Positions 12,058 through 22,916 are shown, numbered from the stretch's first letter. The stretch: 64,000 nucleotides of DNA from Acidovorax kalamii (GCF_002245625.1 NZ_NOIG01000011.1:531398-595397); one strand, 5' to 3'. The notes: generated by a model not told the origin, from the letters alone. Numbers and translations are program-made.

Positions 12058-12726
12058 ATGCAGCTCTACAACTACTTCCGTTCCTCTGCCTCGTTCCGTG
12101 TGCGCATCGCACTCCAGATCAAGGGCCTGGCCTACGACTATCTGCCCGTGCACCTCGTCAAAGGCGAGCACAAGGCGCCGGAGTACGCCAGCCGCATCGG
12201 TGACGCGCTGGTACCCACGCTGGTGACGGACGGGGGCACGGCGTTGTCGCAGTCGATGGCCATCATCGAGTACCTGGACGAGACCCACCCCACGCCCGCC
12301 TTGCTGCCCGGCACCCCGCTGGCCCGCGCCCGCGTGCGGGCTCTGGCGCAGATGGTGGCCTGCGAGATCCACCCGCTCAACAACCTGCGTGTGCTCAAGT
12401 ACCTGGTGCGCGACCTGAAGGTGGACGAGGACGCAAAGAACGCGTGGTACCGCCACTGGGTGCGCAGCGGGCTGGAGGCTTTCGAGCGGCAGCTTGCGCT
12501 GCTGGCGCAGGAGCGTGCCGCCCAGGGCCTGGCCCCGTCGGTGCTGTGCTGGGGCGACACGCCCACCCTGGCCGATTGCTGCCTGGTGCCGCAGATTTTC
12601 AATGGCCAGCGGTTCAACGTGAACATGGACGGCATGCCGCTGACGATGGGAGCGTTTGAGGCCTGCATGGCGCTGCCAGCGTTTCAGCAAGCGCAGCCCT
12701 CGGCCTGCCCGGACTTCGAGGCCTGA
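12058..12726 (+). CDS. Zeta-class GST: maleylpyruvate or maleylacetoacetate isomerase
   Basis: Glutathione-dependent cis-trans isomerase of 222 residues. The N-terminal thioredoxin-like domain starts with MQLYNYFRSSASFRVRIAL, where the SSxSxRVR segment holds the catalytic serine pocket of zeta GSTs. The glutathione-binding DALVPTLV and SQSMAIIEYLDE motifs follow, then an all-helical C-terminal domain with NNLRVLKYL. Its partner would be the FAH-family hydrolase upstream. If that is fumarylpyruvate hydrolase, this enzyme is maleylpyruvate isomerase (NagL type) of gentisate breakdown; otherwise it is maleylacetoacetate isomerase of tyrosine breakdown. Its stop overlaps the pgeF start by one base (TGATG). 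Confidence 0.88.
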   Translation: MQLYNYFRSSASFRVRIALQIKGLAYDYLPVHLVKGEHKAPEYASRIGDALVPTLVTDGGTALSQSMAIIEYLDETHPTPALLPGTPLARARVRALAQMVACEIHPLNNLRVLKYLVRDLKVDEDAKNAWYRHWVRSGLEAFERQLALLAQERAAQGLAPSVLCWGDTPTLADCCLVPQIFNGQRFNVNMDGMPLTMGAFEACMALPAFQQAQPSACPDFEA

Positions 12727-13595
12727 TGGCCGCCCCTGTGCCTGTGGGCGCCGACTGGCTGGTGCCCGACTGGCCCGCGCCGCCCGGCGTGTGGGCGCTG
12801 TGTACCACGCGCATGGGGGGCAGCAGCCAGCCGCCCTACGACAGCCTGAACCTGGGCACCCATGTGGGCGACGACCCGGCTGCGGTGCAGGCCAACCGGC
12901 AGACATTGCAAGCGGCGCTGCAGGCACACGCGGCAGCGGCCCGGGCCGTGTTCCTGAACCAGGTGCACGGCGTCGGCGTAGTCCACCTGGATGCCGCCAC
13001 GCCCGACGGCACCGAGGCCGACGCCTGTGTGGCCACGGCCCCGGGTGCCGTCTGCACCATCATGGTGGCCGACTGCCTGCCGGTGTTGTTCGCCCACCGC
13101 AATGGCCAGGTGGTGGCTGCGGCCCATGCGGGCTGGCGGGGGTTGGCTGGGACGGGGGGGTGGGGGGTTCTGGAGTCCACTTTTGAGGATTTTGAGGCCC
13201 TTGCGCGCGCTCCTGCTGCCTCAATAGCTATAAAAAGTGGAGCAATCGCCGTGGCGCCTGCCGTGGCTGCGGACACGCTGGCCTGGCTGGGCCCTTGCAT
13301 CGGCCCCCAGGCGTTTGAAGTCGGCGCCGAGGTGCGTGCGACGTTCTGCGATGCGGATGTTGCCGCGCAATCCTGCTTTGTGCCCCGCGCAGATGTCCCG
13401 GGCAAGTACCTGTGCGATCTGGCAGGCCTGGCCCGCTTGCGGCTGCGGGCCCTGGGCATCACCCAGATCTACGGCAATGACAGCACGGCGCCCTGGTGCA
13501 CGGTGACCAACGCCTCACGGTTCTTTTCGCACCGGCGCGACGCCGCCGTGCTCGGCGCCAGCGGCCGGTTCGCTGCCTGCATCTGGCGTGGCTGA
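12726..13595 (+). CDS. pgeF: PgeF/YfiH family protein (multicopper-polyphenol oxidase superfamily)
   Basis: A 289-residue protein of the YfiH/PgeF family (DUF152). Members have been described as peptidoglycan-editing factors and as purine nucleoside phosphorylase/adenosine deaminase enzymes. Conserved metal and active-site segments are present: NQVHGVGVVHLD, MVADCLPVLFAH, AAHAGWRGLAG, LGPCIGPQAFEVG and SHRRD. Between LESTF and LAWLGP there are about 20 extra residues (about 155-173) compared with E. coli YfiH. They are encoded by a family A repeat (13189-13244). Translation is probably coupled to the preceding isomerase by the TGATG overlap. The last 81 bp overlap the 3' end of the convergent small gene at 13515. 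Confidence 0.88.
   Translation: MAAPVPVGADWLVPDWPAPPGVWALCTTRMGGSSQPPYDSLNLGTHVGDDPAAVQANRQTLQAALQAHAAAARAVFLNQVHGVGVVHLDAATPDGTEADACVATAPGAVCTIMVADCLPVLFAHRNGQVVAAAHAGWRGLAGTGGWGVLESTFEDFEALARAPAASIAIKSGAIAVAPAVAADTLAWLGPCIGPQAFEVGAEVRATFCDADVAAQSCFVPRADVPGKYLCDLAGLARLRLRALGITQIYGNDSTAPWCTVTNASRFFSHRRDAAVLGASGRFAACIWRG
13189..13244 (+). repeat. Family A repeat, copy 5 (in-frame insertion in pgeF)
   Basis: Starts ATTTTGAGGCCCTTGCGCGC and ends with the core GCTATAAAAAGTGGAGCA (13227-13244). It has the same orientation as pgeF and encodes DFEALARAPAASIAIKSGA. The GCT-ATA-AAA triplets read A-I-K, the same frame as in ligA, dapE and meaB. The inserted peptide falls in a variable loop before the conserved LAWLGP motif. 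Confidence 0.85.
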
Positions 13596-13832
13596 TGCGG
13601 TTGCAGCCGCTGCCTGCTCCGCATCGTAGGCGGCCTGCTCGGCGGCTTCGCGCGCCTTGATGGCCCGCTTGCGCGACGGTGTGCCCAGGATGTAGACCAG
13701 GATGCCCATGGGCAGCACGCCATACAGCACAAAGGTGATGATGGCGCCGAGCAGCGTCCCCGTGGGGCTGGTGGCTTCGGCCACGGCCATCATGAGGGTG
13801 ACGTAGGTCCAGGCGATGACGATGAGGTACAT
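13515..13832 (-). CDS. Small conserved-type membrane protein, unknown function
   Basis: A 105-residue protein beginning MYLIVIAWTYVTLMMAVAEA. Two membrane spans are visible (about 2-17 and 24-43), followed by a basic boundary (TPSRKRAIKAREA) and an alanine-rich, low-complexity tail of about 45 residues that would be cytoplasmic. I do not recognise a named family. The ATG is chosen because the hydrophobic start fits a membrane protein; upstream codons give no hydrophobic or conserved sequence. The tail coding region overlaps the end of pgeF by 81 bp on the other strand. Confidence 0.7.
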   Translation of the reverse strand: MYLIVIAWTYVTLMMAVAEATSPTGTLLGAIITFVLYGVLPMGILVYILGTPSRKRAIKAREAAEQAAYDAEQAAAATASATPDAGSEPAAGAEHGGVAPVRKEP

Positions 13833-13957
13833 TGACTTGTGTTCACTGCAAGTGCCGGATCCGTTGCCATGCGCCAATGGGTCGGCAACAATGAACCCGA
13901 GGGGGAGATCGCCAAGGTCTTCTGCCGCTGCGAGCGATCAACCATTGAGGAAAGAGC

Positions 13958-15658
13958 ATGAATTCTGAATCACCCTGGGCTGAGAGCGCCCAGCAGTTCC
14001 AACAGATTTTCGGGCAAAGCTGGTCGCAGGCGCTGCAATCGTTTCAGAAGATGGACCTGGGCGCGCAAATGCCCACGCCCCCGGCGCTGCAGCTGTCGCA
14101 GCCTAAGCTGCAGGCCTTGCAGCAGCAATACCTGAAAGAAGCCCAGGAGCTGTGGGCCCAGGGCCTGCAAGGGACGCCCGAAGTCAAGGACAAGCGCTTT
14201 GCTGGCGAGGGCTGGGCCAGCAACCCGGTGGCCGCGTTCTCGGCCGCCGCTTACCTGCTCAACGCCCGCACCCTGATGGGCCTGGCCGACGCCGTGGAGG
14301 CCGACGAAAAGACCAAGGCCCGCATCCGCTTTGGCGTGGAGCAGTGGATGGCCGCCATGGCACCCAGCAACTTCCTGGCCTTCAACGCTGAAGCGCAGAA
14401 AAAAGCCATCGAGACCAAGGGCGAGAGCATTGCCAAGGGCATGCAGAACCTGTTGCACGACATAACGCAGGGCCATGTGTCGATGACCGACGAGAGCCTG
14501 TTCGAGGTGGGGCGCAACGTGGCCACCACCGAAGGCGCGGTGGTGTATGAGAACGAACTCTTTCAGCTGCTCGAATACAAGCCGCTCACCGCCAAGGTGT
14601 ACGAGCGCCCCTTCCTGCTCGTGCCGCCCTGCATCAACAAGTTCTACATCCTCGACCTGCAGCCCGAGAACTCGCTGATCCGCTATGCCATCGAACAAGG
14701 CCACCGCACCTTTGTGGTGAGCTGGCGCAACCCGGATGACAGCCTGGCCCACAAGACCTGGGACGACTATGTGGAAGACGGCGCGATGGCCGCCATCGAC
14801 GTGGTGCAGAACATCACGGGGGCCGAGCAGATCAATGCACTGGGTTTCTGTGTGGGGGGCACCATCCTCAGCAATGCGTTGGCCGTGCTGGCAGCGCGCG
14901 GCGACGAGCCTGTGGCCAGTGCCACCTTCCTCACCACACTGATTGATTTCTCCGACACCGGCATCCTCGATGTGTTCATCGACGAGGCGTTCGTCAAGTT
15001 CCGCGAGATGCAGATGGGCAACGGCGGCCTGATGAAGGGGCAAGACCTGGCCTCGACCTTCAGCTTTCTGCGCCCCAACGACCTGGTGTGGAACTACGTG
15101 GTGGGCAACTACCTCAAGGGCGAAACGCCGCCTCCGTTTGACCTGCTTTACTGGAACAGCGACAGCACCAACCTGCCTGGCCCCTTCTACGCCTGGTACC
15201 TGCGCAATTTCTACCTCGAAAACAGCCTCATCAAGCCCGGCAAGCTCACGGTGTGCGGCGAGAAGATGGACCTGGGCCAGGTGGACCTGCCCGTGTACAT
15301 CTACGGCTCACGCGAAGACCACATCGTGCCCGCCACGGCGGCCTATGCGTCCACCCAGGTGCTGCCGGGCAAGAAGCGGTTTGTGATGGGTGCATCGGGC
15401 CACATTGCAGGCGTGATCAACCCCCCTGCCAAGGGCAAGCGCAGCCACTGGATACGCGCAGATGGCAAGTTCCCCGCCACCCTGGACCAATGGCTGGAAG
15501 GCGCCACCGAACACCCCGGCAGCTGGTGGACCGACTGGTCGAACTGGCTCAAGGGCCATGCGGGCAAACAGATTGCGGCGCCCAAGGGCTATGGCAAGGG
15601 CACCAAGTTCAAGGCCTTGGAGCCCGCCCCCGGCAGCTACGTTAAGCAGAAGTCCTGA
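13958..15658 (+). CDS. phaC: Class I poly(3-hydroxyalkanoate) synthase
   Basis: Polymerises 3-hydroxyacyl-CoA into PHA on the surface of storage granules. The protein has 566 residues, usual for class I enzymes. The N-terminal region (about 1-190) carries FAGEGWASNPVAAFSAAAYLLN. The alpha/beta-hydrolase core has the lipase-like box GFCVGG with nucleophile C298, the catalytic aspartate in YGSREDHIVP and the histidine in GASGHIAGVINPP. A strong ribosome-binding site (AGGAAAGAG) precedes the ATG. phaA follows after 80 bp and phaB further on, giving the standard phaCAB order. Confidence 0.97.
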   Translation: MNSESPWAESAQQFQQIFGQSWSQALQSFQKMDLGAQMPTPPALQLSQPKLQALQQQYLKEAQELWAQGLQGTPEVKDKRFAGEGWASNPVAAFSAAAYLLNARTLMGLADAVEADEKTKARIRFGVEQWMAAMAPSNFLAFNAEAQKKAIETKGESIAKGMQNLLHDITQGHVSMTDESLFEVGRNVATTEGAVVYENELFQLLEYKPLTAKVYERPFLLVPPCINKFYILDLQPENSLIRYAIEQGHRTFVVSWRNPDDSLAHKTWDDYVEDGAMAAIDVVQNITGAEQINALGFCVGGTILSNALAVLAARGDEPVASATFLTTLIDFSDTGILDVFIDEAFVKFREMQMGNGGLMKGQDLASTFSFLRPNDLVWNYVVGNYLKGETPPPFDLLYWNSDSTNLPGPFYAWYLRNFYLENSLIKPGKLTVCGEKMDLGQVDLPVYIYGSREDHIVPATAAYASTQVLPGKKRFVMGASGHIAGVINPPAKGKRSHWIRADGKFPATLDQWLEGATEHPGSWWTDWSNWLKGHAGKQIAAPKGYGKGTKFKALEPAPGSYVKQKS

Positions 15659-15738
15659 TACGCAAAAGTCCTGACCCGCCCTGGCTTTCTGCACCCCGAA
15701 AATTACCCAGCAACAACCTCCAACCACAAGGACATTCC

Positions 15739-16917
15739 ATGGAAGACATCGTCATCGTTTCGGCCGCCCGCACCGCTGTGGGCAAGTTTGGTGGCGCGCT
15801 GGCCAAGACGCCCGCGAGCGAACTGGGCGCCATCGTGATCCGCGAAGCCATTGCGCGCGCGGGCCTGTCGTCCGACCAGATCGGCGAAGTCATCATGGGC
15901 CAGGTGCTGACGGCTGGCGTAGGCCAGAACCCCGCCCGCCAGGCATCGATGAAGGCCGGTGTGGCCAAGGAAACCCCGGCGCTGACCATCAATGCCGTGT
16001 GCGGTTCGGGCCTGAAGGCCGTGATGCTGGCCGCCCAGGCCGTTGCCTGGGGCGACAGCGAAATCGTGGTGGCTGGCGGCCAGGAGAACATGAGCCTGGC
16101 GCCCCATGTACTCAATGGTTCGCGCGACGGCCAGCGCATGGGCGACTGGAAGATGGTCGATTCCATGATCGTCGATGGCCTGTGGGATGTGTACAACCAG
16201 TACCACATGGGCATCACGGCCGAAAACGTGGCCAAGGCCTACGGCATCACCCGCGACATGCAGGATGCCCTGGCCCTGGGCAGCCAGCAAAAAGCCGCCG
16301 CCGCGCAGGACGCAGGCAAGTTTGTCGACGAAATCGTGGGCGTGAGCCTGGCACAGAAGAAGGGCGACCCCATCCTCTTCAATGCCGATGAGTACCTCAA
16401 CCGCAAGACGAACGCCGAGGCCCTGGCAGGCCTGCGCCCTGCATTCGATAAGGCGGGCAGTGTGACGGCGGGCAACGCCTCGGGCCTGAACGACGGCGCC
16501 GCCGCCGTGGTGGTGATGAGCGCCAAGAAGGCTGCGGCTCTCGGCCTCAAGCCCCTGGCCCGCATTGCGGCCTTCGGCACCAGCGGCCTGGACCCCGCCA
16601 CCATGGGCATGGGCCCCGTGCCTGCATCGCGCAAGGCCCTGCAGCGTGCCGGCTGGAACGCTGCCGATGTCGATCTGTTCGAACTGAATGAAGCCTTTGC
16701 AGCACAAGCCTGTGCCGTGAACAAGGAACTCGCCATCGACCCCGCCAAGGTCAACGTCAATGGCGGTGCCATCGCCATCGGCCACCCCATTGGTGCGTCC
16801 GGCTGCCGCATCCTGGTGACGCTGCTGCACGAGATGCAGCGCCGCGATGTCAAGAAAGGCCTGGCCGCGCTGTGTATCGGCGGCGGCATGGGCGTGTCCT
16901 TGGCGCTGGAACGCTGA
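15739..16917 (+). CDS. phaA: Acetyl-CoA acetyltransferase (beta-ketothiolase)
   Basis: Condenses two acetyl-CoA to acetoacetyl-CoA, the first step of poly(3-hydroxybutyrate) synthesis. It has 392 residues. The nucleophilic cysteine is C88 in NAVCGSGLKAV. The C-terminal motifs NVNGGAIAIGHPIGASGCR (catalytic histidine) and ALCIGGGMG (second cysteine) are intact. An AAGGA ribosome-binding site precedes the ATG. A strong intrinsic terminator follows at 16996-17024, so read-through to phaB is probably limited. Confidence 0.96.
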   Translation: MEDIVIVSAARTAVGKFGGALAKTPASELGAIVIREAIARAGLSSDQIGEVIMGQVLTAGVGQNPARQASMKAGVAKETPALTINAVCGSGLKAVMLAAQAVAWGDSEIVVAGGQENMSLAPHVLNGSRDGQRMGDWKMVDSMIVDGLWDVYNQYHMGITAENVAKAYGITRDMQDALALGSQQKAAAAQDAGKFVDEIVGVSLAQKKGDPILFNADEYLNRKTNAEALAGLRPAFDKAGSVTAGNASGLNDGAAAVVVMSAKKAAALGLKPLARIAAFGTSGLDPATMGMGPVPASRKALQRAGWNAADVDLFELNEAFAAQACAVNKELAIDPAKVNVNGGAIAIGHPIGASGCRILVTLLHEMQRRDVKKGLAALCIGGGMGVSLALER

Positions 16918-16995
16918 TGGGTTGACGGTCGCCACCGCCGCGTTCCTGGGCGTCTCGCCATCCGGTGTGAATGCGCTGGTCTTGGCCTGAGTGAG

Positions 16996-17024
16996 AAGCC
17001 GCGTTGTTGCAACGCGGCTTTTTT
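16996..17024 (+). terminator. Intrinsic terminator after phaA
   Basis: Perfect 11-bp stem (AAGCCGCGTTG against CAACGCGGCTT) with a 3-base loop, followed by a T-run interrupted only at 17025. It separates phaCA from phaB. Confidence 0.88.
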
Positions 17025-17048
17025 GTTTCTGATCGTTGCCATGCCCCC

Positions 17049-17062
17049 TTGATGTGCATCAG
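17049..17062. promoter_or_regulatory. FNR/ANR-like site upstream of phaB
   Basis: TTGATGTGCATCAG matches the FNR/ANR consensus TTGATnnnnATCAA in all but the last position. It lies 182 bp upstream of the phaB start in a 326-bp gap after the phaA terminator. Function is inferred only. Confidence 0.4.
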
Positions 17063-17243
17063 GCGGCCACGAGCATGCGCCGTGCACCAAAAATGTGACT
17101 GGGAAGAGGTCCCGCGTTGTGTCAGATGTGTGACGCATGCCGATATGCCAAAAAGGAAAGGGCTTCAGTGTTTTCCTTCACGGCGGGGCCTGTTTTCTTC
17201 GGTAGAGTGGGTGCTGGGCAAATCACTAACAAGGAGAAATCAC

Positions 17244-17981
17244 ATGAGCCAGAAAGTCGCGTATGTCACCGGTGGCATGGGTGGTATCGGAACCGCCATT
17301 TGCCAACGACTGCACAAGGAGGGCTTCAAGGTCATCGCCGGCTGTGGCCCTACCCGTGATCACGCCAAGTGGCTGGCAGAGCAAAAAGCCCTGGGCTTCA
17401 CCTTCTATGCGTCGGTGGGCAATGTGGGCGATTGGGATTCCACGGTGGAAGCGTTTGGCAAGACCAAGGCCGAGCATGGGACCATCGACGTGCTGGTGAA
17501 CAACGCCGGCATCACCCGCGACCGCATGTTCCTCAAGATGTCGCGCGAAGACTGGGACGCTGTGATCGAAACCAACCTCAACAGCATGTTCAACGTCACC
17601 AAGCAGGTGGTGGCCGACATGGTCGAAAAGGGCTGGGGCCGCATCATCAATATCAGCTCGGTGAACGGCGAAAAGGGCCAAGCGGGCCAGACCAACTACT
17701 CTGCAGCCAAGGCGGGCATGCATGGTTTCTCGATGGCACTGGCCCAGGAACTGGCCACCAAGGGCGTGACGGTCAACACCGTGAGCCCGGGCTACATCGG
17801 CACCGACATGGTCAAGGCGATTCGCCCCGACGTGCTGGAAAAGATCGTTGCCACCGTGCCCGTCAAGCGCCTGGGTGAACCCAGCGAGATCGCTTCGATC
17901 ATTGCCTGGCTGGCTTCGGAAGAAGGCGGCTATGCCACGGGTGCCGACTTCTCGGTCAACGGCGGCCTGCACATGGGCTGA
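17244..17981 (+). CDS. phaB: Acetoacetyl-CoA reductase
   Basis: NADPH-dependent short-chain dehydrogenase (245 residues) that makes (R)-3-hydroxybutyryl-CoA for PHA synthase. The cofactor-binding motif TGGMGGIG lies at residues 9-16. LVNNAGITRD, the catalytic serine in NISSVNGEKGQ and the YSAAKAG tyrosine/lysine motif are present, as are SPGYIGTDMV and the C-terminal FSVNGGLHMG typical of PhaB. The start is the ATG preceded by AAGGAG at 17231-17236; longer in-frame versions are unconserved. It is separated from phaA by a terminator, so it likely has its own promoter in the 326-bp gap. Confidence 0.96.
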   Translation: MSQKVAYVTGGMGGIGTAICQRLHKEGFKVIAGCGPTRDHAKWLAEQKALGFTFYASVGNVGDWDSTVEAFGKTKAEHGTIDVLVNNAGITRDRMFLKMSREDWDAVIETNLNSMFNVTKQVVADMVEKGWGRIINISSVNGEKGQAGQTNYSAAKAGMHGFSMALAQELATKGVTVNTVSPGYIGTDMVKAIRPDVLEKIVATVPVKRLGEPSEIASIIAWLASEEGGYATGADFSVNGGLHMG

Positions 17982-18012
17982 TCCTTGGGGCCTGTGGGCC
18001 CCTTGGGAAAAC

Positions 18013-18040
18013 AAAAAAACCCCGCAATGCGGGGTTTTTT
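18013..18040 (+). terminator. Bidirectional intrinsic terminator after phaB
   Basis: A GC-rich stem (AACCCCGC against GCGGGGTT, loop AAT) is flanked by an A-run on the left and a T-run on the right. It can terminate phaB and also transcripts arriving on the minus strand. Confidence 0.9.
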
Positions 18041-18477
18041 GTTGGGAGGAGCAGGAGGGAAGGGGCTGCCTGTGGACCTTTCTTCGATGGACTCAAACAA
18101 TGGGCTGAGAAGTGAGCGCGCCAAACATGCCATGGCATGATTTTTGCGATACTTTGGTGGCGGCCATTGTGTGAGCTGCGAATGGGGAAACGAGCTGCCG
18201 CGCCTTCGTTCAGAAGCGGGTCGGGGCGCGCTTGCGATCGCGTTCGTCTTCGGGCCAAGCGGACAAGATTGCGGTGGTGTTCATGCTGGAAAACTCCTGT
18301 GATGTACCAACAACGCGGCCCATTCACAGTCCGTTGACAGCGTTTCGCAAAAAAATGCAACCGCAAGTGCCCGACTGTTTACAACAAAAAATGCTATAAA
18401 CTGTATAGCGTAAATCTATTTGCTGTAGGGCGATAGATGCCAAAAAAAAGGTCGATCGTTTACAGGAAATTACATCC
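18041..18477. other. 437-bp region without a recognisable gene
   Basis: No convincing coding frame. The right half (about 18330-18475) is much more AT-rich than its surroundings. It contains a perfect inverted repeat GCTATA-aactg-TATAGC (18393-18409), two copies of GTTTACA (18377-18383 and 18458-18464), and an A-rich lead-in. The palindrome resembles the family A core in length and ends but matches it poorly. It could hold a promoter or small RNA; nothing more can be supported. Confidence 0.5.
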
Positions 18478-20511
18478 TCAGGTCGGGGTGGCTGCCGAAA
18501 TTTCTTCCAGTGCAGAAGAAATTTCCAGCCAGCGTTCTTCCAGCTGAGCGGTTTCGTCGTTCCCCGCTTTCAGGCGGCGGCCACACTCGGCGATCTCGGA
18601 GGGGGGCAGGGGCTCGGTCAGTTTCTGCTCCAGGCTGGCCCGTTCGGCAGACAGTGCTGCCAAGCGTTTGTCGATCTGCTCCAGCTCTTTCTTGAGGGGA
18701 CGGGTCTTCTCGGCGAGCTGCTGGCGTGTCTGGGCGTCCATCTTGCGCTGTTCGCGGCCATCCCGGGCTGCAGGCACCGAAGGGGCTGGGGCGGCGACCG
18801 GGGCGGCTGAAGTTGACGGTGCGACCTTGGGCACATCTGCAGGGTGCATTGCCCCCGCCACCTGTGCCTGCTCGGCCAGGCGTGCCTCTTCGCGTAGGCG
18901 TTTGGATTCTTCGAGCAGGTAACGCTGGTAGTCATCTAGATCGCCGTCAAACGGCCCGACCACACCCCGGCCCACCATCCAGAAGTCCTCACAGACCGAG
19001 CGCAGCAGCGCACGGTCGTGGCTGACCAGCATGACGGTGCCGTCGAAGTCATTGAGCGCCATGGCCAGTGCCTCGCGGGTGGCCAAATCCAGGTGGTTGG
19101 TGGGTTCGTCCAGCAGCAGCAGGTTGGGGCGCTGCCACACGATCATGGCCAGCACCAGTCGGGCCTTTTCGCCTCCGCTCATGGTGCCCACGGCCTGCTT
19201 GACCATGTCACCCGTGAAGTTAAAGCTGCCCAGGTAGCTGCGCAGGTCCTGCTCGCGGCTCGGCTGCTTGGCTTCTGCCCCCAGCTCCTTGGCCAGGCGG
19301 ATCATGTGCTCCAGCGGGTTTTCGGCGGGACGTAGCACGTCCAGTTCCTGCTGGGCAAAGTAGCCGATGTTCAGGCCCTTGCCTTCGGTGATGCTGCCGC
19401 CCAGGGCCTTCATGGTGCGTGCAATGGTCTTGACCAGCGTGGACTTGCCCTGGCCGTTGGCACCCAGGATGCCGATGCGCTGGCCCGCCAGCACCGAGCG
19501 GTTCACGCCCGTGAGGATGGTGGTGGGCACGCCATCGTCGTCCACATAGCCAAACGATGCGTCGCTGATGGCCAGCATCGGGTTGGGCAGGTTGGCAGGT
19601 TCCTTGAACTCGAAGGTGAACTCTGCCTCGGCCAGCACAGGCCCAATCTTCTCCATGCGTTCGAGCTGCTTGACCCGGCTTTGCGCCTGTTTGGCCTTGC
19701 TGGCCTTGGCCTTGAAGCGGTCAATGAACTTCTGCAGGTGGGCCATCTTCTCCTGCTGCTTGGCAAAGCTGGCCTGTTGCAGCTCCAGCTGCTGGGCGCG
19801 CAGTTCTTCGAACTTGCTGTAGTTGCCGCCGTAGCGATTTAGCTCACCTTGCTGGATTTGCAGCGTGACGTTGGTGATGGCGTCCAGAAACTCGCGGTCG
19901 TGGCTGATCACGATCATGGTGCCCGCGTAGCGCTTGAGCCAGGCTTCGAGCCAGACCAGGGCGTCCAAATCCAAGTGGTTGGTGGGCTCGTCCAGCAGCA
20001 GCAGATCGCTGGGGCACATCAGCGCGCGCGCCAGCTGCAGGCGCATGCGCCAGCCGCCCGAAAAGCTATTGACCGGCTGATCCAGCTCACTCACGCGAAA
20101 GCCCAGGCCCAGGATCAGCGCCTGGGCGCGCGCCACGGCGTCGTGTGCGCCGGCATCGTGCAGGTCCGAATAGGCATGGGCGATGGCCATGCCATCGTCA
20201 CTGGCTTCGGCCTCGGCCAGCTGTTGCTGAACCTCGGCCAAGCGGGTGTCGCCCTCCAGCACGAAGTCGGTGGCCGACTGGTCGGTCTCCGGCATGTTCT
20301 GCGCAACCTCGGCCATGCGCCAGCTGGTGGGGATGTAGAAATCGCCCCCATCCTCGTGCAGCTTGCCGCTGAGCAAGGCAAACAGGCTGGACTTGCCCGC
20401 GCCATTGCGGCCCACCAGACCGACGTTTTCGCCGGGATTGATGGTGGTGGACACGCTGTCGAGCACGACCTTGGTACCGCGTCGCAGGGTAACGTTCTTG
20501 AGGGTGATCAT
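18478..20511 (-). CDS. ABC-F family ATPase (YheS/Uup-like)
   Basis: Soluble protein with two ABC cassettes and no membrane domain, 677 residues. ABC-F proteins act on ribosomes. Cassette 1 has the Walker A GRNGAGKS (34-41), the signature SGGWRMRLQLARAL and Walker B LLLLDEPTNHLDLD. Cassette 2 has GANGQGKS, MSGGEKARLVLA and LLLLDEPTNHLDL. A charged linker (about 240-300, KQQEKMAHLQKFIDRFKAKASKAKQ) sits between them, and the C-terminal coiled-coil tail follows a Pro/Ala-rich spacer. Length and tail fit E. coli YheS best. The start is the ATG of MITLKNVTLRRG; the frame extends further upstream without conservation. Confidence 0.93.
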   Translation of the reverse strand: MITLKNVTLRRGTKVVLDSVSTTINPGENVGLVGRNGAGKSSLFALLSGKLHEDGGDFYIPTSWRMAEVAQNMPETDQSATDFVLEGDTRLAEVQQQLAEAEASDDGMAIAHAYSDLHDAGAHDAVARAQALILGLGFRVSELDQPVNSFSGGWRMRLQLARALMCPSDLLLLDEPTNHLDLDALVWLEAWLKRYAGTMIVISHDREFLDAITNVTLQIQQGELNRYGGNYSKFEELRAQQLELQQASFAKQQEKMAHLQKFIDRFKAKASKAKQAQSRVKQLERMEKIGPVLAEAEFTFEFKEPANLPNPMLAISDASFGYVDDDGVPTTILTGVNRSVLAGQRIGILGANGQGKSTLVKTIARTMKALGGSITEGKGLNIGYFAQQELDVLRPAENPLEHMIRLAKELGAEAKQPSREQDLRSYLGSFNFTGDMVKQAVGTMSGGEKARLVLAMIVWQRPNLLLLDEPTNHLDLATREALAMALNDFDGTVMLVSHDRALLRSVCEDFWMVGRGVVGPFDGDLDDYQRYLLEESKRLREEARLAEQAQVAGAMHPADVPKVAPSTSAAPVAAPAPSVPAARDGREQRKMDAQTRQQLAEKTRPLKKELEQIDKRLAALSAERASLEQKLTEPLPPSEIAECGRRLKAGNDETAQLEERWLEISSALEEISAATPT

Positions 20512-20621
20512 CCGGAACTCAGAAAAAGACGCACCCGCACAAGGCGGGTGGCATGAAAAATCGGGGGGCCAGAGCGAGTGCAAATCGGTAGAACCGATGC
20601 ACAAGGCGTGGGCGCAACCCT

Positions 20622-22813
<2,192 letters not shown>

Positions 22814-22841
22814 TCAGCGCGGCTTAGGCGAGAGACGCCTA

Positions 22842-22908
22842 GCAAGGGCCGCCCCGCAGCGAGGGCGTCGTCCCCCAGGGGGGAAGGCGCCGCAGGCGAC
22901 TCAGGGGG
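22842..22908. repeat. Family B repeat, copy 1
   Basis: GCAAGGGCCGCCCCGCAGCG, GAGGGCGTCGTCCCCCAGGG, then GGAAGGCGCCGCAGGCGACT and CAGGGGG. It shares the GCAAGGnCCGCCCCGCAGCG block, the GGGnGAAGnCG block and the CTCAGGGGG end with the copy at 36552-36643. It lies 8 bp downstream of the pilU stop (minus strand), so it may act as a 3'-end structure. The remaining gap up to dapE shows no gene. Confidence 0.8.
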
Positions 22909-22916
22909 CAGACATT

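Noticed and set aside
17098..17145. TGTGTCAGA/TGTGTGACG near-direct repeat upstream of phaB as a PhaR site
   Set aside because: I do not know the PhaR site of this group well enough, and the two words match only in part.
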